Of a stretch of 64,000 bases of DNA, positions 34,632 to 45,363 are shown piece after piece. The position numbers and the translations under genes are program-made. Position 1 is the first letter of the stretch, and each line of letters starts with the position of its first letter. The stretch spans positions 29,280-93,279 of the forward strand of contig NZ_JAGEVL010000008.1 of assembly GCF_017583065.1 (NCBI RefSeq). The letters are read 5' to 3'. Source of the stretch: Staphylococcus shinii. GTDB lineage: Bacteria > Bacillota > Bacilli > Staphylococcales > Staphylococcaceae. The notes under the pieces are model-generated. The model saw only the letters and a program-made list of their open reading frames with translations. It did not search any database and was not told the origin of the DNA.

Positions 34632-35897
34632 ATGGATATGATAGAAATCAACGGTGGAAGTAGATTAACTGGTGAAGTCAAAGTTTCAGGTGCAAAAAAT
34701 GCTGTATTACCAGTATTAACTGCTTCGTTATTAGCATCAAAAGGCGTTAGTAAACTTATGAATGTACCCGCATTAAGTGATGTGGAGACAATTAATAATG
34801 TTATTTCAACGCTAAATGCAGATGTTTCTTATAACAAAGAAGAAGAAGCTGTTACAGTTGATGCAACAAAGCAACTAAATGAAGAAGCACCATATGAATA
34901 TGTGAGTAAAATGAGAGCAAGTATTCTTGTTATGGGGCCTTTATTAGCACGTTTAGGCCATGCAAAAGTTGCATTACCAGGTGGATGTGCGATTGGTTCT
35001 AGACCCATCGAACAACATATTAAAGGTTTCCAAGAATTAGGTGCAGACATTCATATGGATGGTGGTTTTATTTATGCTAGCACTAAAAATGGACTAAAAG
35101 GTACCACAATCCATTTAGATTTTCCTAGTGTAGGTGCTACACAAAATATAATCATGGCAGCATCTTTAGCAGAAGGTAAAACAGTATTAGAAAATGTTGC
35201 TCGTGAACCTGAAATCGTTGATTTAGCTAATTACATAAATGAAATGGGAGGAAATGTTACTGGCGCAGGAACAGACACAATTATCATACATGGTGTAGAT
35301 GAGTTACATGGTGTTGAACATGCGATTATTCCTGATAGAATTGAAGCCGGTACATTGTTAATTGCTGGTGCAATTACTCGTGGTGACGTTTTAGTTAATG
35401 GCGCGATTAAAGAGCATATGACAAGCTTGGTATATAAATTAGAGGAAATGGGTGTTAATTTAGACTATCAAGATGATGCGATTCGAGTGACTGTTGAAGA
35501 TGAATTGAAACCAGTAGATATCAAAACATTACCACATCCTGGCTTTCCTACTGATATGCAATCTCAAATGATGGCGTTATTACTTACAGCTGAAGGGCAT
35601 AAAGTAGTTACTGAAACTGTATTTGAAAATAGATTTATGCATGTAGGCGAGTTTAAGCGTATGAACGCTAAAATTACAGTTGAAGGTAGAAGCGCTAAAA
35701 TAGAAGGAAAAAGTGAGTTGCAAGGAGCACAAGTAAAAGCAACAGACTTACGTGCTGCAGCTGCATTGATTTTAGCTGGTTTAGTAGCAGATGGCAAAAC
35801 CCAAGTTACAGAATTAAAACATTTAGACAGAGGTTATGTTGATTTGCATGGTAAGTTAAATGCTTTAGGCGCAGATATCAGACGTATAGACGTTTAA
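34632..35897 (+). CDS. murAA: UDP-N-acetylglucosamine 1-carboxyvinyltransferase, first copy
   Basis: The MurA next to the ATP synthase, usually the main enzyme in low-GC Gram-positives. The 421-residue protein has SGAKNAVLP with the substrate lysine (Lys22), and the PEP/fosfomycin Cys119 in [23 protein letters not shown] precedes the ATG at 34632 by about 8 bases; an ATG two codons on is the only rival. It differs clearly from murAB in its residues, so this is an old duplication. FabZ follows after 57 bases, probably in the same transcript. Confidence 0.95.
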   Translation: MDMIEINGGSRLTGEVKVSGAKNAVLPVLTASLLASKGVSKLMNVPALSDVETINNVISTLNADVSYNKEEEAVTVDATKQLNEEAPYEYVSKMRASILVMGPLLARLGHAKVALPGGCAIGSRPIEQHIKGFQELGADIHMDGGFIYASTKNGLKGTTIHLDFPSVGATQNIIMAASLAEGKTVLENVAREPEIVDLANYINEMGGNVTGAGTDTIIIHGVDELHGVEHAIIPDRIEAGTLLIAGAITRGDVLVNGAIKEHMTSLVYKLEEMGVNLDYQDDAIRVTVEDELKPVDIKTLPHPGFPTDMQSQMMALLLTAEGHKVVTETVFENRFMHVGEFKRMNAKITVEGRSAKIEGKSELQGAQVKATDLRAAAALILAGLVADGKTQVTELKHLDRGYVDLHGKLNALGADIRRIDV

Positions 35898-35954
35898 ATT
35901 TAGGTTACGGTAATTTATGAATTGCAACGGAAGAAGATTTGGAGGAAATAAATA

Positions 35955-36392
35955 ATGGAAACAATTTTTGATTATAATGAAATAAAAGAAATTATACCAC
36001 ATAGACAACCTTTTTTATTAATCGATCGAGTTGTTGAATACGAAGCGGGCGAACGTTGCGTCGCAATTAAACAAGTTTCTGGAAATGAACCATTTTTCCA
36101 AGGCCATTTTCCTGATTATGCGGTTATGCCTGGTGTGTTGATAACAGAAGCCCTAGCTCAAACAGGTGCTGTAGCTATCTTAAATAGCGAAGAGAACAAA
36201 GGAAAATTAGCACTATTTGCCGGTATAGATAAATGTAGATTTAAGAAACAAGTAACTCCCGGTGATACATTAAGATTAGAAGTTGAAATTACAAAAATGC
36301 GTGGACCTATTGGTAAAGGTAACGCTAAGGCTACAGTAGATGGTCAATTGGCTTGTAGTTGTGAATTAACATTTGCCATTCAAGCTAAATAA
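35955..36392 (+). CDS. fabZ: 3-hydroxyacyl-ACP dehydratase
   Basis: FabZ removes water from 3-hydroxyacyl-ACP in fatty acid elongation. The 145-residue hot-dog-fold enzyme has [12 protein letters not shown] (15-26), catalytic His51 in [11 protein letters not shown], and Glu65 in ITEALAQ. GGAGGAAA precedes the ATG. In line with murAA, with a shared bidirectional terminator after it. Confidence 0.97.
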   Translation: METIFDYNEIKEIIPHRQPFLLIDRVVEYEAGERCVAIKQVSGNEPFFQGHFPDYAVMPGVLITEALAQTGAVAILNSEENKGKLALFAGIDKCRFKKQVTPGDTLRLEVEITKMRGPIGKGNAKATVDGQLACSCELTFAIQAK

Positions 36393-36440
36393 AAAAATCT
36401 CAAGGTTTAGGTGTATTACACACCAGCCTTGAGGTTTTTT
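36391..36440. terminator. Bidirectional terminator between fabZ and ywpF
   Basis: AATCTCAAGG pairs with CCTTGAGGTT, with a further GGTGT/ACACC inner stem, A-run and T-run on the two sides. It overlaps both stop codons. Confidence 0.88.
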
Positions 36441-36879
36441 ATTTTTCTAATTTTTCATCTTTTAGACGTGGCTTCGATTGCATCATTCGATTAAATGATT
36501 TCTTCAATTCTTCACCGGTTAATCCTTCATCAATTAACTGCTCTAATAAGCTTTCGGCATAAACTTGTCTAAGTGTATAAATATGACATTCAAAAACGAC
36601 AGAAATGGAATGTTCTAGCCTACTGATATTTTTAATAGTTGCATCAAAGAGCGCTGGATCATTTGCAGGACGAGTAATAACAACACGTATATCTAATAAC
36701 GTTTCATCTTCCATATAAGCTTTCATTGTCTCATAATGAAAATCGGATATAACAATTTCTAATAACCAGCCAGTGCCGCTATTTTCTTTATTAATTATAA
36801 CGCCATCTTCTAATTCGTATTCAGTAACGCCACCACTTTCTGATACGATTTGAAATCGAACAGCTTTAAATGATTTCAT
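36439..36879 (-). CDS. ywpF: YwpF-like protein
   Basis: A 146-residue protein of the YwpF family, function unknown, often next to a second ssb gene in Bacillales. It starts MKSFKAVRFQIVSESG and is rich in beta strands, with a charged C-terminal tail (MMQSKPRLKDEKLEK). I prefer the ATG ending at 36879 because GGATGTGAG lies just upstream; an ATG five codons earlier (36894) has no ribosome binding site. Convergent with fabZ, divergent from ssb. Confidence 0.8.
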   Translation of the reverse strand: MKSFKAVRFQIVSESGGVTEYELEDGVIINKENSGTGWLLEIVISDFHYETMKAYMEDETLLDIRVVITRPANDPALFDATIKNISRLEHSISVVFECHIYTLRQVYAESLLEQLIDEGLTGEELKKSFNRMMQSKPRLKDEKLEK

Positions 36880-37069
36880 CGTTCTCACATCCATTTAATA
36901 AATTTAAATTCTACAATTATTTCATTTATACAATCATTATAACGTAATTTTAAATAGTAGAGGTGAATTTTGTAGAATTTAGTGTGAATTCACTTTTAAA
37001 TTCTAGCATTAATGCATTTTGACCTGTAATTTGAAAATGATTAGTATAAAGTTATAAAGGAGGTGACAT

Positions 37070-37489
37070 ATGATTAACAACATTGTCATAGTAGGGAGAT
37101 TAACCAAAGACCCTAAAATTTACGAAAAGGAGGGGAGTAAGTTAGCTACAATGTGTGTAGCAATAACAAGAAATTATAGAGATCAAGAACAAAACACCAT
37201 CTGTGATTATTTATATTGTAAGGCTGTTGGTAAAATAGCTAATAATATCGAACTATATTTAAATAAAGGATCACTAGTGGGAATCACTGGTCGAATGCAA
37301 TCAAGAAAATATGAAAAAGAAGGGCAGATGCATTTTGTATCAGAACTTTTTATTGAAACTATTAAATTTATGTCTCCAAGAAACAAAGATGAAGTTAATG
37401 AATTACGTGAAATATTCCCTATAGAGCAAGTTCATAATTCAAATAAAGAAATAACTTTACGAGATAATGATATATACGAAATTGTATAA
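37070..37489 (+). CDS. ssb: Single-stranded DNA-binding protein, SsbB-like
   Basis: A 139-residue OB-fold protein: MINNIVIVGRLTKDPKIYEKEGSKLATMCVAITRNYRD, CDYLYCKAVGKIANNIELYLNKGSLVGITGRMQ, FVSELFIETIKFM. It lacks the long disordered tail and acidic DDDIPF tip of the replicative SSB, ending in DNDIYEIV instead. By position beside ywpF it matches Bacillus SsbB, which protects incoming DNA in transformation; in S. aureus a like gene is in the competence regulon. A very strong AAAGGAGGTG ribosome binding site is present. I see no clear ComK box. Confidence 0.88.
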   Translation: MINNIVIVGRLTKDPKIYEKEGSKLATMCVAITRNYRDQEQNTICDYLYCKAVGKIANNIELYLNKGSLVGITGRMQSRKYEKEGQMHFVSELFIETIKFMSPRNKDEVNELREIFPIEQVHNSNKEITLRDNDIYEIV

Positions 37490-37569
37490 TACTCCCAATT
37501 TAAACCTACCTCAAAATTAACCCACCCAAATCTATATACATTAAATCCTACTATCAATTATACTTCTTC

Positions 37570-37614
37570 AGGCTATCCCTCTTAATGTAAGCGTCATAGA
37601 GGGGTAGCTTTTTA
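37570..37614 (+). terminator. ssb terminator
   Basis: AGGCTATCCCTC pairs with GAGGGGTAGCTT (G-T pairs included) and is followed by T-rich DNA. Confidence 0.75.
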
Positions 37615-37684
37615 AATTTAAAAAGCTTTGAGAGAAGATGGAAAATTGTATAAAACATCTTGATTACACAGAATAATCAGATAA

Positions 37685-37701
37685 ATTACAATATTATTAC
37701 A
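37685..37701 (-). promoter_or_regulatory. WalR-type binding site, perfect
   Basis: ATTACA-ATATT-ATTACA on the plus strand reads TGTAAT-N5-TGTAAT on the minus strand, an exact match to the WalR consensus TGTWAH-N5-TGTWAH. It lies about 215 bases before sceD, a known WalKR target in S. aureus. Confidence 0.65.
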
Positions 37702-37783
37702 TATAGTATAACGAGGGTATATTCCAAAAAACTTTCACAGTAGTATTTAAACAGAAAAAAATTAATTTCAAAATATATTTATA

Positions 37784-37800
37784 TGTAATTTAATCGTAAA
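37784..37800 (+). promoter_or_regulatory. WalR-type binding site, one mismatch
   Basis: TGTAAT-TTAAT-CGTAAA fits TGTWAH-N5-TGTWAH except for one C. It is about 115 bases before the sceD ATG. Confidence 0.55.
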
Positions 37801-37915
37801 GAAACTATAGATTTTTTCACTTCACTGTAACCTACAATGGTTTTATGAATGTTATAGTTGTACTTGCAAATTAATCATAAATAACTTATTTACCTTATAG
37901 GAGGACTTTTTTACA

Positions 37916-38620
37916 ATGAAAAAAACAGTAATCGCATCAACTTTAGCAGTCGGACTTGGAGTAACAGGCTTTGCAGCAGGAAATTCTGCTGACGCTTCTG
38001 AACAAGGTGTCGACAAAGCTCAATTAGCGCAACAAGCACTAACTAATCCAGAATCATTAAATGAAGCACCAGTTCAAGAAGGTGCGTATGATATTAATTT
38101 CACATACAATAACAAAGACTTTAACTTTACTTCAGACGGTGAAAACTTCAGCTGGAACTACGGTGATGCTTCAGGTGAAGGGTCAAATACGTCAGTAGAG
38201 CAAACTACAAATAATAATGTACAAGAAGAGCAAGCTCAACCAACTCAAGCTGGATCAGAACAACCAGCACAAGAAGCTGCACCTCAACAAGAAACTACAC
38301 AACAACCACAACAAGAAGCAACTTCACAATCTTCTGCTAGTTCAAACGAATCAAGCTCAAGTGAAGCTTCAGAAGGTTCATCAGGCGTGAATGCACACTT
38401 ACAACAAATCGCACAACGTGAATCAGGTGGCGATATTCATGCTACAAACCCATCATCAGGTGCTTCAGGTAAGTTCCAATTCTTACAAAGTACATGGGAT
38501 TCAGTAGCACCATCTGAATATCAAGGTCAACCAGCTGCTAATGCACCAGAAGCAGTACAAGACGCTGCAGCACAAAAATTATATGATGAAGTTGGCGCTT
38601 CACAATGGGTTACTGCATAA
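37916..38620 (+). CDS. sceD: Secreted transglycosylase SceD
   Basis: A secreted or wall-associated lytic transglycosylase. The 234-residue precursor has a signal peptide ([22 protein letters not shown]) with likely cleavage after Ala-Asp-Ala27, a middle part rich in Asn, Phe and Trp, a low-complexity Gln/Glu/Ser linker (about 100-158), and a C-terminal catalytic domain beginning [14 protein letters not shown] and ending GASQWVTA, where the Glu of RESGGD is the probable acid. TAGGAGG precedes the ATG. Two WalR-like sites upstream fit WalKR control of cell-wall hydrolases. Confidence 0.92.
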   Translation: MKKTVIASTLAVGLGVTGFAAGNSADASEQGVDKAQLAQQALTNPESLNEAPVQEGAYDINFTYNNKDFNFTSDGENFSWNYGDASGEGSNTSVEQTTNNNVQEEQAQPTQAGSEQPAQEAAPQQETTQQPQQEATSQSSASSNESSSSEASEGSSGVNAHLQQIAQRESGGDIHATNPSSGASGKFQFLQSTWDSVAPSEYQGQPAANAPEAVQDAAAQKLYDEVGASQWVTA

Positions 38621-38655
38621 TATAACAGTAATGAAATGAATTTTAATTTTTAGAA

Positions 38656-38690
38656 GTCCATGACATAAATAAATGTCATGGGCTTTTTTA
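38656..38690 (+). terminator. sceD terminator
   Basis: AGTCCATGACAT pairs with ATGTCATGGGCT around a short A-rich loop, then T6. Confidence 0.9.
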
Positions 38691-38874
38691 TCGTTTAGAT
38701 TATAAGCTGTTGTATTTTATAAAGTTAAAAATAATTGGATTTCCTGTAAGAAATGGATTAATTCAACAAGAACATTTTAGCGAAATAGACTTCAATGTTC
38801 ACGGCTTTATATAAACCATTTTATTGCAATAGCTAGCGTACTTTGATATGTTTTAAATAAATACAATATATAAA

Positions 38875-38960
38875 ATCTACTAGGGGAGCCTTTAGGCTGA
38901 GATGATTTAAGTCAGACCCTTACAACCTGATTTGGTTAATACCAACGTAGGAAAGTAGTT
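38875..38960 (+). ncRNA. TPP riboswitch (THI box)
   Basis: All conserved parts are present: GGGGAGCC, GGCTGAGA, GACCCTTACAACCTGAT, GGTTAATACCAACGTAGGAAAG, with P1 arms CTACT (38877-38881) and AGTAG (38955-38959). It senses thiamine pyrophosphate and precedes four thiamine genes. Between the sceD terminator and this element (38691-38874) I see only AT-rich DNA, where the promoter must lie. Confidence 0.95.
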
Positions 38961-38996
38961 TAATTATAGTTAAATTGCTATACCTTTCTATTAATT

Positions 38997-39027
38997 AACT
39001 ACATTCCTAGTTGGAATGTAGTTTTTA
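38997..39027 (+). terminator. Terminator controlled by the TPP riboswitch
   Basis: AACTACATTCC pairs with GGAATGTAGTT, then TTTTATTT. Its AACTAC can instead pair with the AGTAGTT of the riboswitch P1 3' arm (38955-38961), giving an antiterminator when TPP is absent. Confidence 0.88.
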
Positions 39028-39045
39028 TTTATAGGAGGAAACCAT

Positions 39046-39726
39046 TTGTTATTTTCAGAAGCTTTAAAAAAAGAGTCTCAACATATCATAGATGATATTT
39101 ATAATGATCCATTTATTCAAGGGATGTTGCAAGGAGATTTACCCATTGATGCAACGAAATTTTACTTGCGTGCTGACGCATCATATTTAAAGGAATTTGC
39201 AAATATATATGCATTGCTTATTCCAAAAGTGAATAAACTAGAAGACGTGAAATTTTTAGTGGAACAAATTCAGTTTATTGTTGAAGGTGAAGTAGAAGCA
39301 CATGAAATATTAGCTGAATATGTTGGAGAAAATTATGATAATATTGTAAGCGAAAAGGTATGGCCACCAAGTGGTGATCATTACATTAAACACATGTATT
39401 TTAATGCGTATGCAAAAGAAAATGCCGCATATACAATTGCTGCTATGGCACCTTGTCCATACGTCTATCAAGCGATTGCTCAACGTGCTTTACAGGATAA
39501 GCAATTAAATAGAAATTCAATATTAGCAAAATGGTTCGACTTTTATAGTACTGAAATGGATGAACTAGTCGATGTATTTGACAAATTCTTGAATAAACTA
39601 ACTGAAGCATGTACTGTGGATGAAAAGCATGAAATAAAAATGTGCTTTTTACAGAGTACGATTCATGAACGTAATTTCTTTAATATGTCATATATAGAAG
39701 AAGACTGGTTATATGGAGGGGAATAA
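39046..39726 (+). CDS. tenA: Aminopyrimidine aminohydrolase / thiaminase II
   Basis: TenA hydrolyses amino-HMP-type pyrimidines from broken thiamine to HMP for reuse. The 226-residue all-helical enzyme has the nucleophile Cys137 in [26 protein letters not shown], and [13 protein letters not shown]. Start is TTG 39046, 6 bases after AGGAGGA; no ATG is near. First gene of tenA-thiD-thiM-thiE, under the TPP riboswitch. Confidence 0.95.
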   Translation: MLFSEALKKESQHIIDDIYNDPFIQGMLQGDLPIDATKFYLRADASYLKEFANIYALLIPKVNKLEDVKFLVEQIQFIVEGEVEAHEILAEYVGENYDNIVSEKVWPPSGDHYIKHMYFNAYAKENAAYTIAAMAPCPYVYQAIAQRALQDKQLNRNSILAKWFDFYSTEMDELVDVFDKFLNKLTEACTVDEKHEIKMCFLQSTIHERNFFNMSYIEEDWLYGGE

Positions 39727-39727
39727 A

Positions 39728-40549
39728 ATGAAAAAACCAAAAATCGCTTTAACTATCGCAGGTACTGACCCAACTGGCGGTGCCGGCGTTATGGCAGATT
39801 TAAAATCTTTTCATGCTTGCGGTGTGTACGGTATGGCCACTGTAACAAGTATTGTAGCCCAAAATACGAAAGGCGTTCAACATATCCATAACTTAGAAAC
39901 ACAATGGTTATCTGAACAACTTAGTAGTGTTTTTGATGATGAGTTACCACATGCAATTAAAACAGGGATGATTGCATCTAAAGATATGATGAAAGTCATC
40001 CAAGGGTATTTAGAAAAGTATCCTAATATACCATATGTTATAGATCCAGTTATGCTAGCAAAAAGTGGAGATTCATTGATGGATGACGATGCTAAAAAGG
40101 ATTTGCAAAATATTTTATTACCTTTTGCTACAGTGGCAACGCCTAATTTACCTGAAGCAGAAGAAATCACTGGATTGACCATAGAAGATGAAGCATCTAT
40201 TTATAAAGCAGGTGAAATTTTTATAAATGAGATTGGTAGTAAAGGTGTTGTGATTAAAGGTGGGCATGCTGAAGATTTAGATGTAGCTAAAGACTACTTA
40301 TTTACCAAAGATAATGTTTATACTTTTGAGGATCCACGTTATGAAACGAAACATACACATGGTACAGGTTGTACATTTTCAGCAGTAATCACTGCCGAAC
40401 TTGCGAAAGGTAAATCAATTTATGAAGCCGTGAAAAAAGCCAAAGCCTTTATTTCATTAAGTATCAAGTATACACCTGAAATCGGTCAGGGTAGAGGACC
40501 AGTAAACCATTTCGCATATCTGAAGAAAGTAGGTTTAGATGATGAATAG
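39728..40549 (+). CDS. thiD: Hydroxymethylpyrimidine / phosphomethylpyrimidine kinase
   Basis: ThiD phosphorylates HMP twice to HMP-PP. The 273-residue ribokinase-fold protein has [26 protein letters not shown], and the [17 protein letters not shown] anion-hole motif. ATG 39728 follows GGAGGGG at 39716-39722; the earlier ATG 39713 overlaps that site and is rejected. It overlaps thiM. A pyridoxal kinase role is an alternative for single ThiD-like proteins but context fits thiamine. Confidence 0.95.
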   Translation: MKKPKIALTIAGTDPTGGAGVMADLKSFHACGVYGMATVTSIVAQNTKGVQHIHNLETQWLSEQLSSVFDDELPHAIKTGMIASKDMMKVIQGYLEKYPNIPYVIDPVMLAKSGDSLMDDDAKKDLQNILLPFATVATPNLPEAEEITGLTIEDEASIYKAGEIFINEIGSKGVVIKGGHAEDLDVAKDYLFTKDNVYTFEDPRYETKHTHGTGCTFSAVITAELAKGKSIYEAVKKAKAFISLSIKYTPEIGQGRGPVNHFAYLKKVGLDDE

Positions 40550-41330
40550 CTTGAATTTATTAAGAGAAAACAATCCGTTAGTTATTTGTTATACGAATGA
40601 TGTAGTGAAGAATTTTACAGCCAATGGCTTATTAAGCATAGGCGCAAGTCCAGCTATGAGTGAAGCACCAGAAGAAGCAGTTGATATGCTGACTTATGCG
40701 AATGCATTATTAATCAATATTGGTACACTGACGAAAGCTAGAGAAGCTGACATTTTAAAGATTGCTAAAACTGCAAACCAAATAGGTACCCCTGTCGTTT
40801 TTGACCCTGTAGCGGTAGGCGCTTCTCAATATAGAAAAGATTTTTGCGCAACTTTTTTGAAAGAAATTGATGTTACTGTAATCAAAGGTAATGCGTCAGA
40901 AATTTTAGCGTTGATGGATACAGATACGAAAATGAAAGGAACAGATAGTGACCAAGACTTGGATGCGATTACTATTGCTAAAAATGCATATAATCTATTT
41001 AATACAGCGATAGCCATAACAGGTGAAGTGGATGTTGTAGTCCAAGACAATCAAATTTATAAATTATCTAACGGGTCACCATTACTTGCGAAAGTAACAG
41101 GCGCTGGTTGTTTATTAGGTGCAGTTATTGCTAGTTTTTTAAATAAAGATAACAAAGTGACTATAGAAATGTTGATAGAGGCTATATCAATTTATAATAT
41201 AGCTTCAGAACAAGCAGAACAAAATTCAAAAAATAACGGACCCGGTTCATTTATGGTTGAGTTATTAAACGCACTTTATCATATTAAATATGATCACTAT
41301 TTAAAAATGAGTAATAGGCAAGAGGTGTAA
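40539..41330 (+). CDS. thiM: Hydroxyethylthiazole kinase
   Basis: ThiM phosphorylates the thiazole alcohol for thiamine salvage. The 263-residue protein has [44 protein letters not shown], and the [14 protein letters not shown] active-site loop with the conserved Cys. Two adjacent ATG codons (40539, 40542) are possible; both lie in the end of thiD. Translation coupled. Confidence 0.95.
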   Translation: MMNSLNLLRENNPLVICYTNDVVKNFTANGLLSIGASPAMSEAPEEAVDMLTYANALLINIGTLTKAREADILKIAKTANQIGTPVVFDPVAVGASQYRKDFCATFLKEIDVTVIKGNASEILALMDTDTKMKGTDSDQDLDAITIAKNAYNLFNTAIAITGEVDVVVQDNQIYKLSNGSPLLAKVTGAGCLLGAVIASFLNKDNKVTIEMLIEAISIYNIASEQAEQNSKNNGPGSFMVELLNALYHIKYDHYLKMSNRQEV

Positions 41331-41332
41331 CT

Positions 41333-41971
41333 ATGTTTGATAAAGATAGTCTAAAAGTATATTTTATTTGTGGAACGCAAGATATACCTTCATCAAAATC
41401 AATAAAAGAAGTTGTGAAAATAGCATTAGATTCAGGAATAACTATGTTTCAATATAGAGAAAAGGGTGACGGCGCTTTAATTGGGAATGATAAGCGTGAA
41501 ATGGCCCAACAGTTATTAGAATTATGTCAGTCTTATAATGTACCTTTTATAGTAAATGATGATGTGGCATTAGCTGAAAATATTAATGCTGATGGCATTC
41601 ATGTAGGACAAAATGATATGAAAGTTACGGAGTTTGCACAAAAATTTAAAAATAAAATTATTGGTTTAAGTATTAGTGATGTTAATGAATATCAACAATC
41701 TGATTTAACTTATGTTGATTATATCGGCGTTGGACCTATGTATGCTACTAATTCTAAAAAGGATGCGAACTTACCAGTAGGTCCCGAAATGATACCTAAA
41801 TTACGCAGCTATATTGAGGATTTTCCACTCGTTGCAATAGGTGGTATCACGGTTGATAATACTAAAGAAATAATTCAAGCTGGAGCTGATGGTGTATCAA
41901 TCATTTCTGCAATTAGTAAAAGCGCTAATGTAAGTAAGACAGTTAGACAATTTTTACAAAATGTTGATTAA
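41333..41971 (+). CDS. thiE: Thiamine-phosphate synthase
   Basis: ThiE joins HMP-PP and thiazole phosphate into thiamine phosphate. The 212-residue TIM-barrel enzyme has [32 protein letters not shown], the [17 protein letters not shown] loop, VAIGGIT and [18 protein letters not shown] precedes the ATG, 2 bases after thiM. With only tenA, thiD, thiM and thiE here, the operon serves salvage; no thiC or thiazole-making genes are seen. Confidence 0.96.
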   Translation: MFDKDSLKVYFICGTQDIPSSKSIKEVVKIALDSGITMFQYREKGDGALIGNDKREMAQQLLELCQSYNVPFIVNDDVALAENINADGIHVGQNDMKVTEFAQKFKNKIIGLSISDVNEYQQSDLTYVDYIGVGPMYATNSKKDANLPVGPEMIPKLRSYIEDFPLVAIGGITVDNTKEIIQAGADGVSIISAISKSANVSKTVRQFLQNVD

Positions 41972-42058
41972 AGTATAAAAATTTCTTTTTTTGTTTTCTA
42001 CTTCCCTTCTAATATGATAAAATAAATTCTATGTGAATATATCATTAGAGGTGGAAAA

Positions 42059-42928
42059 ATGAAGAAGAAAGCGCTACTCCCTTTATTATTAGGTGTAATG
42101 GTCTTTTTAGCAGGCTGTGACTATTCAAAACCTGGAAATAGAGATGGATTTTTCTATAACACGTTCGTAGAGCCGATGGACAAAGTTATACATTGGTTAG
42201 GAACTAGTTTTAATAATGACTATGGTCTAGCAATCATAGTACTTGTATTGGCGATTCGTGTAGTATTATTGCCATTCATGTTATCAAACTATAAAAACAG
42301 TCACATGATGCGTGAAAAAATGAAGATTGCAAAACCAGATATTGATGCAATTCAAGAAAAGGTTAAACGTTCACGTACGCAAGAAGAGAAAATGGCAGCA
42401 AACCAAGAAATGATGGAAGTTTATAAAAAATATGATATGAACCCTATGAAGAGCATGTTAGGTTGTTTACCAATCTTAATCCAAATGCCGATTATTATGG
42501 GATTATTCTTCGTATTAAAATACCCTTCAAGTGGAGGTTTTACTGAACATCCTAACTTTTTATGGTTTAATTTAGCCCAACCAGATATTTGGATTACAAT
42601 TATTGCAGGTATTTTATACTTCTTACAAGCGTATGTTTCAAGTAAGAGTATGCCAAACGAACAACGTCAAATGGGTTATATGATGATGGTCATCTCACCT
42701 ATAATGATTGTGTGGATTGCATTGAGCTCTGCATCTGCGTTAGGTTTATATTGGTCCGTCAGTGCGGCATTCTTGATTGTACAAACACAAGTAGCGAATA
42801 TGTACTATTCAAAACTTGCTAAAAAAGAAGTGGCACCGATGATTGAAGCAATGGAGAAAAACAAAGCAGATTCAGCTGGTAAAGGTAAAAATACACAAGT
42901 AGTATCTAAGAAAAACAAAAAGAAATAA
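42059..42928 (+). CDS. yidC: Membrane protein insertase YidC (lipoprotein form)
   Basis: YidC/OxaA inserts and folds membrane proteins such as ATP synthase subunit c. The 289-residue precursor has a lipoprotein signal peptide with lipobox LAGC (Cys20), then five membrane segments; the hydrophilic groove region is near [25 protein letters not shown] with the conserved Arg. Two-Met-rich cytoplasmic loops and a lysine-rich tail ([10 protein letters not shown]) that binds ribosomes follow. AGAGGTGG precedes the ATG. Single gene, own terminator. Confidence 0.94.
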   Translation: MKKKALLPLLLGVMVFLAGCDYSKPGNRDGFFYNTFVEPMDKVIHWLGTSFNNDYGLAIIVLVLAIRVVLLPFMLSNYKNSHMMREKMKIAKPDIDAIQEKVKRSRTQEEKMAANQEMMEVYKKYDMNPMKSMLGCLPILIQMPIIMGLFFVLKYPSSGGFTEHPNFLWFNLAQPDIWITIIAGILYFLQAYVSSKSMPNEQRQMGYMMMVISPIMIVWIALSSASALGLYWSVSAAFLIVQTQVANMYYSKLAKKEVAPMIEAMEKNKADSAGKGKNTQVVSKKNKKK

Positions 42929-42960
42929 AGTAAGCACCAGGAATTAGGTTCCTAGATATA

Positions 42961-43005
42961 AAAAGCAACCCGGACTAATAGTTAATTAGTTCGGGTTGCT
43001 TTTTG
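42961..43005. terminator. Terminator after yidC
   Basis: AAAAGCAACCCGGACTAA pairs with TTAGTTCGGGTTGCTTTT around a short loop. A-run and T-run on the two sides let it also serve the converging minus-strand HD gene. Confidence 0.9.
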
Positions 43006-43045
43006 ATTTGGAAAGCTTTTTGATTGTTTAAATTTAATGTTACAA

Positions 43046-43690
43046 CTAGTACCATTCACTAAAAAATTGTTCGACAAATTGTTCCATATATTTATGGCGT
43101 TGTTGTGCGATTTGCTTTGCAGTAGTTGTGTGCATTAAATCTTTAAGATTAAATAACTTTTCATAAAAATGCTTAATAGCAGAAGGCTGCCATTCGCTAT
43201 AAAAAGAGGCATCGACTTCGTTAATACGTTTTGTATCATGTTCTACCCACATAGGCTCTTTAAAATGACCGGAAAATTGAAAAGTTCTAGCAATACCAAT
43301 AGCACCAATAGCATCTAATCTATCAGCATCCCTTACAATTTGACCTTCAATAGATAATGGTACGTAATTATTTCGTCCATTCTTATAACTAATATGTTCT
43401 ATGATATGTAAGATTTGGTGCTGCTGCTCGGATGCTATTTGTAAGTTTCTTAGAAAATTTTCCAAATTCTGCAATGCTTTATGAGTATTTGTAAGTTTTG
43501 AATCAATGGTGTCATGCAACAAGCTTGCTAGTTGGATTGTTAACAAATCACCTGCTTGTTCTTGTTCTGAAATGTATGTTGCCATATTAACAACACGGTT
43601 AACGTGAGCGATGTCATGACCAGTCGTATCGTCAACATGAAACTGAACCATATAATCATTAGCCTGATTAAGTATGTCTGTATGATTCAA
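43046..43690 (-). CDS. HD-domain hydrolase
   Basis: A 214-residue metal-dependent phosphohydrolase of the HD superfamily (YpgQ/YedJ-like), with HDIAHVNRV (25-33), the HD pair His59-Asp60 in LLHDTID, and RDADRLDAIGAIGIARTF. Relatives are pyrophosphohydrolases acting on nucleotides such as dNTPs, but the substrate here is not known. A ribosome binding site AGAGGTGA precedes the minus-strand ATG. Monocistronic or downstream of cls. Confidence 0.85.
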   Translation of the reverse strand: MNHTDILNQANDYMVQFHVDDTTGHDIAHVNRVVNMATYISEQEQAGDLLTIQLASLLHDTIDSKLTNTHKALQNLENFLRNLQIASEQQHQILHIIEHISYKNGRNNYVPLSIEGQIVRDADRLDAIGAIGIARTFQFSGHFKEPMWVEHDTKRINEVDASFYSEWQPSAIKHFYEKLFNLKDLMHTTTAKQIAQQRHKYMEQFVEQFFSEWY

Positions 43691-43796
43691 AATAAAATCA
43701 CCTCTAAAGTTGTATGTTGATGAATATATACTATTTATAAAATAAAGGTCTAAGTTGTTTTACGATTATAAACATTATCTTAAACCTCATAACAAA

Positions 43797-45281
43797 CTAT
43801 AATATAGGAGATAACAATCTAGAAATACCTTCCTTAAATTTAATCCATAAGTTTCGCTGTTGGTAAATTTCTTTAGTTAATCTATAGGATACTTCCAAGT
43901 CTTTTTCAAATGCTAATCTTAATTCTTTTGCTATATGCGTATCGTAAATAAAGGCATTAATTTCAAAGTTCAATGTAAAGCTACGATGATCCATATTAGT
44001 AGTACCTACACTTGCAACTTCATCATCAATCACTAATGTTTTTGAATGTAAGAATCCATTATTATAATGGAAAATATTTACACCTGCATCTAATAAAGAA
44101 GCAACGTTATTATATGTTGCCCAATAAACAAATGGATGGTCAGGTTTATTAGGGATCATAATACTAACATCAACACCACCAAGCGCTGCAATTTTTATTG
44201 CATCTAAAAATGATTGGTCTGGGATAAAGTAAGGCGATTGAATATGAATAGACTGTTTTGCTGAAGCAATCATTTTTAAATAACCATACTTAATTTGTTC
44301 CCAGGTTTCATCTGGACCACTGGATGCTATTTGTACACCGATAGTACCGCCAAAATCTACATCAGGGAAATAGCGATCAGCATATTTGAGATTATCACGA
44401 GTAGCTTGCGAGTTCCAATCTAGCATGAAACGTAATTGTAAGGCGTTGACAGCATCACCAACGATACGTAAATGAGTATCTCTCCAATAACCAAACTTTT
44501 TCTTCTTACCTAAATATTCTTCTCCGACATTAAAACCACCAACATAACCAATATGACCATCAATAATAACAATTTTTCTGTGATTCCGATTATTCATTCT
44601 CAGATTGATTAATGGCAATTTAGAAGGGAAAAATGCTTCTACTTGCCCTCCATTTTTTCTAAAAGATTTAAAATCTTTCAGCGATAAACCTCTGGACCCC
44701 ATATCGTCATAAAGCATTTTAACTTCTATGCCTTGTTCAAGCTTACGTTCGAGAGCATTTAGTATAAGTTTGCCAAGTGAGTCATTTCTAAAAATATAGT
44801 ATTGAATATGGATATAGTCAGTTGCTTCCTCTATATCTTTAAGAAGAGAATCAAATTTTTTCTTACCATCAGTAAAGATTTTAATTTCATTATCTGTTGT
44901 TAAGAAAGCAGCATTATTATATAACAACATTTGAACCATATCTTTAAACTTCACGATTTGATGATTGCCTTTAGAAAAATTATCATTCTTTAAGGCTTCT
45001 AGTTGTTCACTTACAATCATTTCAATACCGATTTTATCATCTTCATCCAATGAGAAGATGTGATCGCGCTGAATTTGTCTTCCAATAAATAGGTAAATAA
45101 TAAAACCTAAGATAGGAATTAACACAAGGACTAAAAGCCAAGCCCATACCGAACCAGCTGATCTTCGTTCCATAAAAATAATTGTAAACGCAAAGATAAG
45201 GTTTAATATAAATGAAGTAATCAAAATGATGTTAATCACTACATTAGTATAATTGAGTGACATTGAAAATATTTCTATCAT
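43797..45281 (-). CDS. cls: Cardiolipin synthase
   Basis: Cls joins two phosphatidylglycerols into cardiolipin in the membrane. The 494-residue protein has two N-terminal membrane helices (about 12-36 and 44-67) and two phospholipase-D HKD motifs, HRKIVIID (234-241) and HSKTLVIDD near 412, each followed by GG or GTTN. GGAGG precedes the minus-strand ATG. Staphylococci often have two cls genes; this one near csoR matches the common Cls2 position, but I do not assign a number. Confidence 0.95.
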   Translation of the reverse strand: MIEIFSMSLNYTNVVINIILITSFILNLIFAFTIIFMERRSAGSVWAWLLVLVLIPILGFIIYLFIGRQIQRDHIFSLDEDDKIGIEMIVSEQLEALKNDNFSKGNHQIVKFKDMVQMLLYNNAAFLTTDNEIKIFTDGKKKFDSLLKDIEEATDYIHIQYYIFRNDSLGKLILNALERKLEQGIEVKMLYDDMGSRGLSLKDFKSFRKNGGQVEAFFPSKLPLINLRMNNRNHRKIVIIDGHIGYVGGFNVGEEYLGKKKKFGYWRDTHLRIVGDAVNALQLRFMLDWNSQATRDNLKYADRYFPDVDFGGTIGVQIASSGPDETWEQIKYGYLKMIASAKQSIHIQSPYFIPDQSFLDAIKIAALGGVDVSIMIPNKPDHPFVYWATYNNVASLLDAGVNIFHYNNGFLHSKTLVIDDEVASVGTTNMDHRSFTLNFEINAFIYDTHIAKELRLAFEKDLEVSYRLTKEIYQQRNLWIKFKEGISRLLSPIL

Positions 45282-45363
45282 ATTAAACCTCCAAAATACA
45301 ATTAATAAATTTTTAACTAGTGAAAGTCTTAACTATTGTAACATGTTCATAGGCTTTTATCAC

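Larger units (their letters stand above)
37490..37915 (+). other. ssb-sceD intergenic region
   Basis: A 426-base gap with a terminator (37570-37614), two WalR-type sites (37685-37701 and 37784-37800) and then about 100 bases of AT-rich leader before sceD. No further gene is seen. Confidence 0.6.

Noticed and set aside
36895..37069. ComK or SigH control signal before the SsbB-like gene
   Set aside because: I looked for paired AAAA-N5-TTTT boxes and found none that is convincing in this AT-rich stretch.
37715..37720. Sigma-B promoter before sceD (GGGTAT)
   Set aside because: No GTTTAA-like box at the proper distance upstream.
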